DNA from: Albula goreensis
Taxonomy: Eukaryota; Chordata; Actinopteri; Albuliformes; Albulidae
Assembly: GCA_022829145.1 (NCBI GenBank)
Contig: CM040747.1
Coordinates: forward strand, 38,146,052-38,210,051
Direction of reading: 5' to 3'
Length of the DNA stretch: 64,000 bases
Shown here: positions 52,501 through 64,000 of the stretch, piece by piece
How positions within the stretch are numbered: position 1 is the first letter of the stretch
Layout of the letters: the number at the start of each line of letters is the position of its first letter
The notes under the pieces: generated by a model
Database searches by the model: none
Seen by the model: the letters and a program-made list of their open reading frames with translations, nothing else
What the model was told of the DNA's origin: nothing
Made by a program: the position numbers and the translations under genes

Positions 52501-55500
52501 AGATAAGACTCATGGGATTTTATCCTGCTTTACTTTGCTGTGATAGAGGAGTAAAAAGAGAGGGATGGGACCAATGTGGACAAAGGAAGGAAGGCCGGAG
52601 AGAAGAGAAGTTTGATTGAGAGAAGGAACTGTTTAACATTTCTCTGTATGGAGCCATAATCACTAACTATTTCCTAAAAGTCACAAAGTACACAGCACTA
52701 CTCACCCCAGTGTCTGTAGTTTACAGTTTGGACTCTTCAGTCCAGCACAGAGCAGCTTCACTCCTGAATCTCCCAGGTTATTGTAGCTGAGGTCCAGCTC
52801 TCTCACAGGTGAGTTTGATGACTGGAGAGCTGAGGCCACAATTTCACAGGACTCCTCTGTAAGACCACAGCTGCCGAGTCTGAAAGAAAGAGGTGATGTG
52901 TTAATATTTAACACTTAATATTTTAAATTTAGTATGGATAGTGCTCACTGATAAAGAGTGATAATGAGGATTGTAAGATCTACAATGCTCTGAGGAAGAT
53001 GTCTGTGCTACACTCTCCAACTGCAGCACTTTACACCTGAGAATAAGATGTCCTGCTCAAGTCTGACAGTTCTACAGCTGTGCTTCTGACCCAAATAGCC
53101 CCTTTTCCCATATTCAGTTCTGTCAGAATTGGGGCTAATGGCCCAGCTACCTTTTCCAGTCTTTTTCAGGCTAACTCTGGGCTTTAAACCTCACTCTTGG
53201 CCCTACTCATGACCCTGAGCCAAGTGTGGACAGCAGGGCTAAGGATGGAGTTATCAGATCCTTTTATACTGTATTTCATTATTAAAGCAAATTCCAGCCT
53301 TTAGAGTGAATAGTGAGTTAGATTGACAAGTTGTGAGGAAGTTTGTATTTCCTTCCAATGAGAGTAAAAAGCAAACATTATCACACAGATAAAGGTTCAC
53401 AGGAGTATTCACAGGAAGGCAAGGGGGTTTTTAGCTCACATCTGGTCAGCAGTGCAGTGTGTCTGTTCTGATGGTGATCCTTTCTTAATCACTTTTTGAT
53501 AGTTATTGGTTTCACAAATTTTACCAAAAAACCCCAACGTAGGAAGACCAGTGTCAAAACAGTGCACATCACTGAGCCATCAGCAGGAAACTAAAATCAT
53601 TGTTTGATGTTAAACACAATGAAAGTGCTCAGATAAGAAACAAAAATATTTATTCTCTGATACTTAACTGCCATTCTCTGAAAAAATGAAAGACAAATTA
53701 AAAGATCCAAAAAGCAATCAATATTCTAGTCTGCTACAGTCTGCTTTCCCTGTTTTCAGGCATCAGTCAGTTTCAGAGCTTGTTTATAATCAGGTCTGCA
53801 TTTCAGAACATTCACAGTTGCTTCTGTTCAACTTACTGGCCTGAAATTCAGAACTGAATGATTTTGGTTAAAATTATAATCCCAATTATTCTGCTAAATA
53901 TTGTGATTCCAATGTTTCATCACAATTATCAGTCTGATTAAAGCAACACAATTATTTTATTGCACTTTATGCATCTTATAACATGCTCATATTTTTTCTT
54001 TGGCTCTTGTAAATCAGTGCATTTTTAATTTTTCAAAGTTGCAACAGCTAGAAAAGCTTATTTTCAATTTTATTGTGGTCCTTATTTGAGTACTTAGCTG
54101 TGCTATGAGTTGAATGAATGATAATGATAAACTGGTGTGAAACTAAAGCATTTCCAAATTTTATTCACTTTGCCACTTCCAACTGGCCCTGACGTCTCCT
54201 GCTCCTGTACTGGCATCACAGTCCAGCATTTACCAGGTTCTGGGTCAATGTGCTCAGCATCCAAAGGTATCACAGTCTCCTTATCCTCAAACTCTCATAA
54301 CATGCTGGATGGAAAGTGCTCAGTAATTCTTTGGAATTGAGTGATTTTTACCAGTACCTGGAAAGTCTTTGATACTTCAGTATTGTCTGTATAAATACCA
54401 ACATTTTGAAGTATGATTAAACTCTCACTGTCAATGTCATATATCCAGCATAAATTCATTCTGTGGCACTGTACCACTGAATTACCCGATTCTGCTTTAC
54501 TTTGCTGTGATAGAGTGGTAAGAAGAGAGGGATGGGACCAATGTGGACAAAGGAAGGAGGGCTGGAGAGAGGAGAGTTTGATTGACAGAAGGAGCTGTTT
54601 AATGTTTCTCTGTATGGAGCCATAATCACCAACTATTTACTAAAAGTCACAAAGTACACAGCACTACTCACCCCAGTTTCTGTAGTTTACAGTTTGGACT
54701 CTTCAGTCCAGCACAGAGCAGCTTCACTCCTGAATCTCCCAGGTTATTGTAGCTGAGGTCCAGCTCTCTCACGGGTGAGTTTGATGACTGGAGAGCTGAG
54801 GCCACAATTTCACAGGACTCCTCTGTAAGACCACAGCTGCCGAGTCTGAAAGAAAGAGGTGATGTGTTCATATTTAACACTAAATATTTCAAATGTAGTT
54901 TTGATAGTGCTCACTTATAATGAGGTTTGTAAGATCTACAATGCTCTGAGGAAGATGTCTGTGCTACACTCTCCAACTGCAGCACTTTACACCTGAGAAT
55001 AAGATGTCCTGCTCAAGTCTGACAGTTCTACAGCTGTGCTTCTGACCCAAATAGCCCTTTTCCTCTGTTCAGTTCTGTCAGATTTGTGGCTAATGGCCCA
55101 GCTACCTTTTCCACAGTCTTTTTCAGGCTAACTCTGGGCTTTAAGCCTCACTCATGGCCCTACTCATGCCCCTGAGCCAAGTGTGGACAGCAGGGCTAAG
55201 GATGGAGTTATCAGATCCTTTTATACTGTATTTCATTATTAAAAGCAAATTCCAGCCCTTAGAGTGAATAGTGAGTTAGATTGACAAGTTGTGAGAAGTT
55301 TGTATTTCCTTCAATGAGAGTAAAAGCAAACATTATCACACAGATAAAGGTTCACAGGAGCATTCACAGGAAGGCAAGGGGTTTTAGCTCACATCTGGTC
55401 AGCAGTGCAGTGTGTCTGTTCTGATGGTGATCATTTCTCAATGACCTGTGACCAAACTTTTTGACAGTTATTGGTTTCACAAATTTTACCAAAAAAAACC

Positions 55501-58500
55501 CAACATAGGAAGACCAGTGTCAAAACAGTGCACATCACTGAGCCATCAGCAGGAAACTAAAATCATTGTTTGATGTTAAACACAATGAAAGTGCTCAGAT
55601 AAGAAACAAAAATATTTATTCTCTGATACTTAACTGCCATTCTCTGAAAAATGAAAGACAAAATTAAAGATCCAAAAAGCAATCAATATTCTAGTCTGCT
55701 ACAGTCTGCTTTCCTGTTTTCAGGCATCAGTCAGTTTCAGAGCTTGTTTATAATCAGGTCTGCATTTCAGAACATTCACAGTTGCTTCTGTTCAACTTAC
55801 TGGCCTGAAATTCAGAACTGAATGATTTTGGTTAAAATTATAATCCCAATTATTCTGCTAAATATTGTGATTCCAATGTTTCATCACAATTATCAGTCTG
55901 ATTAAAGCAACACAATTATTTTATTGCACTTTATGCATCTTATAACATGCTCATATTTTTTCTTTGGCTCTTGTAAATCAGTGCATTTTTAATTTTTCAA
56001 AGTTGCAACAGCTAGAAAAGCTTATTTTCAATTTTATTGTGGTCCTTATTTGAGTACTTAGCTGTGCTATGAGTTGAATGAATGATAATGATAAACTGGT
56101 GTGAAACTAAAGCATTTCCAAATTTTGCGTTCACTTTGCCACTTCCAACTGGCCCTGACGTCTCCTGCTCCTGTACTGGCATCACAGTCCAGCATTTACC
56201 AGGTTCTGGGTCAATGTGCTCAGCATCCAAAGGTATCACAGAGTCCTTATCCTCAAACTCTCATAACATGCTGGATGGAAAGTGCTCAGTAATTCTTTGG
56301 AATTGAGTGATTTTTACCAGTACCTGGAAAGCCTTTGATACATCAGTATTGTCTGTATAAATACCCACATTTTGAAGTATGATTAAACTCTCACTGTCAA
56401 TGTCATATATCCAGCATAAATTCATTCTGTGGCACTGTACCACTGAATTACCCGATTCTGCTTTACTTTGCTGTGATAGAGTGGTAAGAAGAGAGGGATG
56501 GGACCAATGTGGACAAAGGAAGGAGGGCTGGAGAGAGGAGAAGTTTGATTGACAGAAGGAGCTGTTTAATGTTTCTCTGTATGGAGCCATAATCACCAAC
56601 TATTTACTAAAAGTCACAAAGTACACAGCACTACTCACCCCAGTTTCTGTAGTTTACAGTTTGGACTGTTCAGTCCAGCACAGAGCAGCTTCACTCCTGA
56701 ATCTCCCAGGTTATTGTAGCTGAGGTCCAGCTCTCTCACGGGTGAGTTTGATGACTGGAGAGCTGAGGCCACAATTTCACAGGACTCCTCTGTAAGACCA
56801 CAGCTGCCGAGTCTGAAAGAAAGAGGTGATGTGTTCATATTTAACGCTAAATATTTCAAATGTAGTTTTGATAGTGCTCACTTATAATGAGGTTTGTAAG
56901 ATCTACAATGCTCTGAGGAAGATGTCTGTGCTACACTCTCCAACTGCAGCACTTTACACCTGAGAATAAGATGTCCTGCTCAAGTCTGACAGTTCTACAG
57001 CTGTGCTTCTGACCCAAATAGCCCCTTTTCCTCTGTTCAGTTCTGTCAGAATTTGTGGCTAATGGCCCAGCTACCTTTTCCACAGTCTTTTCAGGCTAAC
57101 TCTGGGCTTTAAGCCTCACTCATGGCCTACTCATGCCCCTGAGCCAAGTGTGGACAGCAGGGCTAAGGATGGAGTTATCAGATCCTTTTATACTGTATTT
57201 CATTATTAAAGCAAATTCCAGCCCTTAGAGTGAATAGTGAGTTAGATTGACAAGTTGTGAGAAGTTTGTATTTCCTTCCAATGAGAGTAAAAAGCAAACA
57301 TTATCACACAGATAAAGGTTCACAGGAGCATTCACAGGAAGGCAAGGGGGTTTTTAGCTCACATCTGGTCAGCAGTGCAGTGTGTCTGTTCTGATGGTGA
57401 TCATTTCTCAATGACCTGTGACCAAACTTTTTGACAGTTATTGGTTTCACAAATTTTACCAAAAAAAACCCAACATAGGAAGACCAGTGTCAAAACAGTG
57501 CACATCACTGAGCCATCAGCAGGAAACTAAAATCATTGTTTGATGTTAAACACAATGAAAGTGCTCAGATAAGAAACAAAAATATTTATTCTCTGATACT
57601 TAACTGCCATTCTCTGAAAAAATGAAAGACAAAATTAAAGATCCAAAAAGCAATCAATATTCTAGTCTGCTACAGTCTGCTTTCCCTGTTTTCAGGCATC
57701 AGTCAGTTTCAGAGCTTGTTTATAATCAGGTCTGCATTTCAGAACATTCACAGTTGCTTCTGTTCAACTTACTGGCCTGAAATTCAGAACTGAATGATTT
57801 TGGTTAAAATTATAATCCCAATTATTCTGCTAAATATTGTGATTCCAATGTTTCATCACAATTATCAGTCTGATTAAAGCAACACAATTATTTTATTGCA
57901 CTTTATGCATCTTATAACATGCTCATATTTTTTCTTTGGCTCTTGTAAATCAGTGCATTTTTAATTTTTCAAAGTTGCAACAGCTAGAAAAGCTTATTTT
58001 CAATTTTATTGTGGTCCTTATTTGAGTACTTAGCTGTGCTATGAGTTGAATGAATGATAATGATAAACTGGTGTGAAACTAAAGCATTTCCAAATTTTCG
58101 TTCACTTTGCCACTTCCAACTGGCCCTGACGTCCTCCTGCTCCTGTACTGGCATCACAGTCCAGCATTTACCAGGTTCTGGGTCAATGTGCTCAGCATCC
58201 AAAGGTATCACAGAGTCCTTATCCTCAAACTCTCATAACATGCTGGATGGAAAGTGCTCAGTAATTCTTTGGAATTGAGTGATTTTACCAGTACCTGGAA
58301 AGCCTTTGATACATCAGTATTGTCTGTATAAATACCCACATTTTGAAGTATGATTAAACTCTCACTGTCAATGTCATATATCCAGCATAAATTCATTCTG
58401 TGGCACTGTACCACTGAATTACCCGATTCTGCTTTACTTTGCTGTGATAGAGTGGTAAGAAGAGAGGGATGGGACCAATGTGGACAAAGGAAGGAGGGCT

Positions 58501-60770
58501 GGAGAGAGGAGAAGTTTGATTGACAGAAGGAGCTGTTTAATGTTTCTCTGTATGGAGCCATAATCACCAACTATTTACTAAAAGTCACAAAGTACACAGC
58601 ACTACTCACCCCAGTTTCTGTAGTTTACAGTTTGGACTGTTCAGTCCAGCACAGAGCAGCTTCACTCCTGAATCTCCCAGGTTATTGTAGCTGAGGTCCA
58701 GCTCTCTCACGGGTGAGTTTGATGACTGGAGAGCTGAGGCCACAATTTCACAGGACTCCTCTGTAAGACCACAGCTGCCGAGTCTGAAAGAAAGAGGTGA
58801 TGTGTTCATATTTAACGCTAAATATTTCAAATGTAGTTTTGATAGTGCTCACTTATAATGAGGTTTGTAAGATCTACAATGCTCTGAGGAAGATGTCTGT
58901 GCTACACTCTCCAACTGCAGCACTTTACACCTGAGAATAAGATGTCCTGCTCAAGTCTGACAGTTCTACAGCTGTGCTTCTGACCCAAATAGCCCCTTTT
59001 CCTCTGTTCAGTTCTGTCAGAATTTGTGGCTAATGGCCCAGCTACCTTTTCCACAGTCTTTTTCAGGCTAACTCTGGGCTTTAAGCCTCACTCATGGCCC
59101 TACTCATGCCCCTGAGCCAAGTGTGGACAGCAGGGCTAAGGATGGAGTTATCAGATCCTTTTATACTGTATTTCATTATTAAAGCAAATTCCAGCCCTTA
59201 GAGTGAATAGTGAGTTAGATTGACAAGTTGTGAGAAGTTTGTATTTCCTTCCAATGAGAGTAAAAAGCAAACATTATCACACAGATAAAGGTTCACAGGA
59301 GCATTCACAGGAAGGCAAGGGGGTTTTTAGCTCACATCTGGTCAGCAGTGCAGTGTGTCTGTTCTGATGGTGATCATTTCTCAATGACCTGTGACCAAAC
59401 TTTTTGACAGTTATTGGTTTCACAAATTTTACCAAAAAAAACCCAACATAGGAAGACCAGTGTCAAAACAGTGCACATCACTGAGCCATCAGCAGGAAAC
59501 TAAAATCATTGTTTGATGTTAAACACAATGAAAGTGCTCAGATAAGAAACAAAAATATTTATTCTCTGATACTTAACTGCCATTCTCTGAAAAAATGAAA
59601 GACAAAATTAAAGATCCAAAAAGCAATCAATATTCTAGTCTGCTACAGTCTGCTTTCCCTGTTTTCAGGCATCAGTCAGTTTCAGAGCTTGTTTATAATC
59701 AGGTCTGCATTTCAGAACATTCACAGTTGCTTCTGTTCAACTTACTGGCCTGAAATTCAGAACTGAATGATTTTGGTTAAAATTATAATCCCAATTATTC
59801 TGCTAAATATTGTGATTCCAATGTTTCATCACAATTATCAGTCTGATTAAAGCAACACAATTATTTTATTGCACTTTATGCATCTTATAACATGCTCATA
59901 TTTTTTCTTTGGCTCTTGTAAATCAGTGCATTTTTAATTTTTCAAAGTTGCAACAGCTAGAAAAGCTTATTTTCAATTTTATTGTGGTCCTTATTTGAGT
60001 ACTTAGCTGTGCTATGAGTTGAATGAATGATAATGATAAACTGGTGTGAAACTAAAGCATTTCCAAATTTTGCGTTCACTTTGCCACTTCCAACTGGCCC
60101 TGACGTCTCCTGCTCCTGTACTGGCATCACAGTCCAGCATTTACCAGGTTCTGGGTCAATGTGCTCAGCATCCAAAGGTATCACAGAGTCCTTATCCTCA
60201 AACTCTCATAACATGCTGGATGGAAAGTGCTCAGTAATTCTTTGGAATTGAGTGATTTTTACCAGTACCTGGAAAGCCTTTGATACATCAGTATTGTCTG
60301 TATAAATACCCACATTTTGAAGTATGATTAAACTCTCACTGTCAATGTCATATATCCAGCATAAATTCATTCTGTGGCACTGTACCACTGAATTACCCGA
60401 TTCTGCTTTACTTTGCTGTGATAGAGTGGTAAGAAGAGAGGGATGGGACCAATGTGGACAAAGGAAGGAGGGCTGGAGAGAGGAGAAGTTTGATTGACAG
60501 AAGGAGCTGTTTAATGTTTCTCTGTATGGAGCCATAATCACCAACTATTTACTAAAAGTCACAAAGTACACAGCACTACTCACCCCAGTGTCTGTAGTTT
60601 ACAGTTTGGACTCTTCAGTCCAGCACAGAGCAGCTTCACTCCTGAATCTCCCAGGTTATTGTCGCTGAGGTCCAGCTCTCTCACGGGTGAGTTTGATGAC
60701 TGGAGAGCTGAGGCCACAATTTCACAGGACTCCTCTGTAAGACCACAGCTGCCGAGTCTGAAAGAAAGAG
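52500..60770 (-). repeat. About 1.97-kb tandem amplification, each unit carrying one LRR exon
   Basis: Exon ends at 52706, 54672, 56639, 58610 and 60584 give periods of 1966, 1967, 1971 and 1974 bp. Intron sequence is nearly the same between units (e.g. AAAGCATTTCCAAATTTT, CACAGTCCAGCATTTACCAG), differing by single-base indels. An open stretch in each intron ([35 protein letters not shown]) is of unknown origin. Confidence 0.93.
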
Positions 60771-61303
60771 GTGATTTGTGAATATCCAATACATGAAAGT
60801 TGTAAAATACAAAATTAAAAAATATATTATCTCTACAGTTTTCTGTTTTGAACATCATATGTCTCATTCTTTGTCTTTCTTATCTCTTTCTCTTTGTTTC
60901 CACAGCATAAATTCATTCTGTGGCACTGTACCACTGAATTACCTGATTCTGCTTTACTTTGCTGTGACAGAGGAGTAAGAAGAGAGGGATGGGACCAGTG
61001 TGGACAAAGGAAGGAAGGTTGGAGAGAGGAGAGGGTTGATTGAGAGAAGGAGCTGTTTAAGGTATCTCTGTATGGAGCCATAATCACCAACTATTTCCTT
61101 AAAGTCACAAAGTACACAGCACTACTCACCCCAGTTTCTGTAGGTTACAGTTTGGACTCTTCAGTCCAGCACAGAGCAGCTTCACTCCTGAATCTCCCAG
61201 GTTATTGTACCTGAGGTCCAGCTCTCTCACGGGTGAGTTTGATGACTGGAGAGCTGAGGCCACAATTTCACAGGACTCCTCTGTAAGACCACAGCTGCCA
61301 AGT
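52706..61303 (-). CDS. NLR (NLRC3-like) gene, LRR-exon array only; 5' and 3' ends not seen
   Basis: Six 174-bp LRR exons on minus, 5' to 3': 61303-61130, 60757-60584, 58783-58610, 56812-56639, 54845-54672, 52879-52706. Each follows TTTCTTTCAG, codes [39 protein letters not shown] and [19 protein letters not shown], and ends at GTGAGT. All are phase 2 on both sides, so any subset can be spliced in frame. The exons at 56639 and 58610 give the same protein. Others differ at a few sites (RYNN or DNN for SYNN; K or N before SPNC; QTLG or QKLG). No NACHT exon lies between 61303 and 64000 and no B30.2 exon below 52706. It may be a partial gene, or have a large upstream intron and a 3' end in the 50.4-kb gap. 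It is convergent with the plus NLR at 25-33 kb. Confidence 0.88.
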
Positions 61304-62160
61304 CTGAAAGAAAGAGGTGATGTGTGAATATCCAATACATGAAAGTTGTAAAATACAAAATTAAAAAATATATTATCTCTACAGTTTTCTGTTTTGAATA
61401 TCATATGTCTCATTCTTTGTCTTTCTTATCTCTTTCTCTTTGTTTCCACAGTCTCTCCATCTCTGTCCCTAGTATTTCCCTCACTGTGTATGCGGGGGGC
61501 AGGACGGGAGGGGCCTTCTAGGGTTGGGGTGAGTTGTTTGGGTTGGACAGACTCAGGTGGGGGTATGGGAGGGACAGGCAGGTGGGGTGTTGGTTGTGGG
61601 TGGATGACATGATCCCACTGACAGGGGAAGCATCTAAGTTAAAGTTTGTCTGAGTATTTGAGACAGAGCTTTGAAAACTATTCACTTCTTCACAAGCAAT
61701 AAAAAAATATTTTTTAAAACAAAATTTGTAATTCCATAACTGTGGGATTTTTAGTTTCCCAGAGTGATCATTTCTGAAACTCCAAAGAATCAATATGCTT
61801 TTGAGAGAGTGAGCAGCACCCTGGTGGTGAGTGTCTAAACACAGGTCAAATACATGAGCATGTCATGAGCTAACACGACCGTTAGGAAAGTGGTGAGTGA
61901 GTTCCTAACTCAATCAAATGACTGGGCATCAGATACATTCTGTGTATAGAGAACAGCTTCACACGATGTGATCGTATTTAAAGACAGGACTGCATAACAG
62001 AATATACCATCATTATCTCTACTGTGAGTCACAGTTTTAGATTAAGCGTCCTTTTAGCCAGAATAGCAAAGACCCTTTGCTTACTCCTCATGGTCAAAGA
62101 TGTAATAATCTTGTAATGTTGGTTTTACAAGCTGTGTTTGGATTGTTCTTGAGTCTCCTG
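61304..62160. other. Upstream side of the minus NLR array; G-rich stretch, no gene
   Basis: 61325-61450 repeats the intron seen at 60780-60905. After a TTTCCACAG at 61442-61450 it becomes unique. 61490-61610 is G-rich. No exon could be assigned. Confidence 0.45.
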
Positions 62161-64000
62161 CAGATATCAACACTGTTCATCTCATGAGGACCTGGGGAGG
62201 AAGATGGCATCGCCCCCGAGTCCATCTCCACAACCATCGCTGAAAGAGCCGCAAGGAGCACCAGGCATCCAGCGGACTACAGAGGAGCTGCCATGTGACA
62301 TTTGATCCGTCCAGGAAATTTGATCCGGTGTAACTGCACCGCCTGCGCCCCTTGCACAGCCTGCGACCCCCTATTTCCGGTTCCGTCGGCAATATGACGT
62401 TGCATCCCCTTGTTTCTTATAACGCTGTCACATGATCAAAATGACCATGGACAGTTATGCACGTGCGTACGTTGAATTACACCTAAGTTAATTGCTTTGT
62501 TAGCTCATGAGCTATTGGTGGGTAACTGGCTACCTAGAAGTTGCGAATTACAGCTCGGCAACATTAGCTTGCTAGGTAGATGCACAGACAACACACCTAA
62601 CGAAGCAATTATGACAGTGTAAAGTTCAGCAAATATTACTATCATAAATCATTTTCAACTCAGTTATCGTCAGTAAGAAAATATAACGCTAATTATGATT
62701 GTGAGCAAATAATTTTATCACCAAGAAATAACCACGTTACCAATGGCCTAGAAACTTACAATTAGGTAGCTAGCAATTGTAGTTTAATTGGATTGCTAGC
62801 AAGTAACTACCTGATGTTGATACACTTGCACAGTGAAGTGATAAGCCTACATTATTTATGCAAGTTAACTGAAAAAATATAGGCTACACGAGGGGTATGT
62901 AAAATAAAACTGCCAGTTGTGTATCAATGTAGATACTGGCTCAAGAGAATACTTCCAAGCCATCAAGCTAGTCACACGTACGCAGCTTTTAGCTAAAATA
63001 TGTACCGTAGCTGTGATATCGTCAGATATCAATTAATAGAAGTGGAACAGATAGTTAGTGGAACTCACTTTATTTGCAGGACCCATCATGGTATCATACA
63101 TGACCAACCTGTCTGTACCATCTTGCATGACTTACTGCACACACACACTGCCTAATCATTGGATACCCAATAAATGGTGCGCCCTCTATAGGTCTTCAAC
63201 TGCAACATAATACAATAGTCACTCTATATCAGTAGCGATGTACGTAATGATTTGAGCAAGCTAGGTAGTGATATGTATTTTTGATTTTCTAGCATTAATG
63301 TAAGATGTCACAAGGATAAGATCATAATAAATTGTTAGCCAACTTGCCAGCAGCCTAATTTCTGTCCTCAACCAAACTAAGGATGAAGTGCTTGGCGCAC
63401 TCTGAGAAGTTGCTTGATAGTTCGGCAAGTAGCCTAGTTATCAAAATGTTATCATTGTTAACCTAAATTATAGACAGGCTACATAAAAGCCACAATAAGT
63501 AAACAGGTGTCCCACACAAATATGATAGGCCTCCGAGTCGTTTTCTATAAAGCTTTTTATTAACTCACAATAGCAAGCAAGATGATGACCTATTAGCAAT
63601 AGGTTACCTGGCCTAATTTTCAATTTTGTTAGCATCCCAGCCAAAAAAGGGCTATTGATAACCTCAACTGTCAACAATAACATGACTCTTAACCAACAGG
63701 TACATTTCATATGCATGGAGTTGAAATATTATTTATATATAATGTATATGTGTTTTTGTGTACTATAGAAATGAACCGTAAAACACTTAACCGTTAGCTA
63801 CATTGCTAATTTCCTTAACTAGCGTCACCATGCAGGCCTTAGTTAACTAGCTTTAGCTAAGCTAAACTAAGCATAAAGTTTTCTAAAGTATAAAAACTTC
63901 CTTAGCTAGGAGTTTTGTAACAATATGAAGGTATGACATGAATAAGCACACAAGTACGCAAGGGTCAAAGTGCAAGAATATGTCATACCGTTAGACCAAA
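62161..64000. other. Intergenic; nothing recognised
   Basis: 62180-62400 is GC-richer but gives no recognisable protein on either strand. 62400-64000 is AT-rich with many GCTAGC/GTTAGC motifs, like the inside of the 42.3-43.7 kb element. No long frame or RNA gene. Confidence 0.45.

Noticed and set aside
56012-56306. Repeated short frames in the LRR-array introns on both strands
   Set aside because: They recur because the unit is tandemly duplicated. Single-base indels between units break the frames, so no coding claim is made.

Overview
This window looks like a teleost fish nuclear genome. It has germline immunoglobulin light-chain V segments with 12-bp recombination signals, exons of fish-type NLR genes (helical domain end, LRR exons of exactly 174 bp, PRY-SPRY), and fish-typical mobile DNA (Tc1, Rex1/L2-like LINEs, a Neptune-type Penelope element, PIF/Harbinger, hAT-like). 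Long CA/GT microsatellites and two 500-N assembly gaps are also present. Species cannot be fixed from the sequence alone.

Layout. 0-9 kb: a Harbinger transposase relic, a relic of a two-gene element, a repeat carrying a tRNA-Asn sequence, and a small membrane-type ORF. 10-24.6 kb: five kappa-like V segments (V1-V5), all on the minus strand. They sit in tandem duplicated units with a LINE and tRNA-derived repeats between them. 24.65-25.15 kb: a gap that cuts V5. 25.15-32.8 kb (plus strand): the 3' half of an NLR gene, namely the NACHT-side helical end, three LRR exons, a short linker exon and a PRY-SPRY exon. Its introns hold three minisatellites and an orphan Ig V promoter/leader. 33-37 kb: LINE, SINE-like, hAT-like and LTR-like debris. 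37.3-41.1 kb: a sixth V segment (V6, broken) inside a second copy of the 13-20 kb block. 41.1-45 kb: a third copy of a non-coding block, carrying two insertions with readable ends, then a paralogue of the small ORF. 45-50.4 kb: a LINE end and two Penelope copies, each abutting a telomere-like minisatellite that runs into the second gap. 50.9-51.7 kb: Tc1 and LINE fragments. 52.7-61.3 kb (minus strand): six near-identical NLR LRR exons, mostly spaced about 1.97 kb apart. 61.3-64 kb: no recognisable gene.

How it fits together: the window is a lymphoid-receptor V array physically interleaved with an innate NLR cluster. V1 and V3 look intact, V2 is intact except for a variant heptamer, and V4, V5 and V6 carry small frame-breaking deletions. 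No J or C segment was found, so V segments here would have to rearrange to J-C outside the window (or in a gap). The two NLR genes point toward each other. The plus one lacks its 5' half and the minus one lacks both ends within the window. The most unusual features are splice-site-bearing tandem repeats at both sides of the plus-gene LRR exons, the amplified LRR-exon array, the Ig leader/octamer relic in an NLR intron, and the Penelope/telomere-like repeat arrangement.
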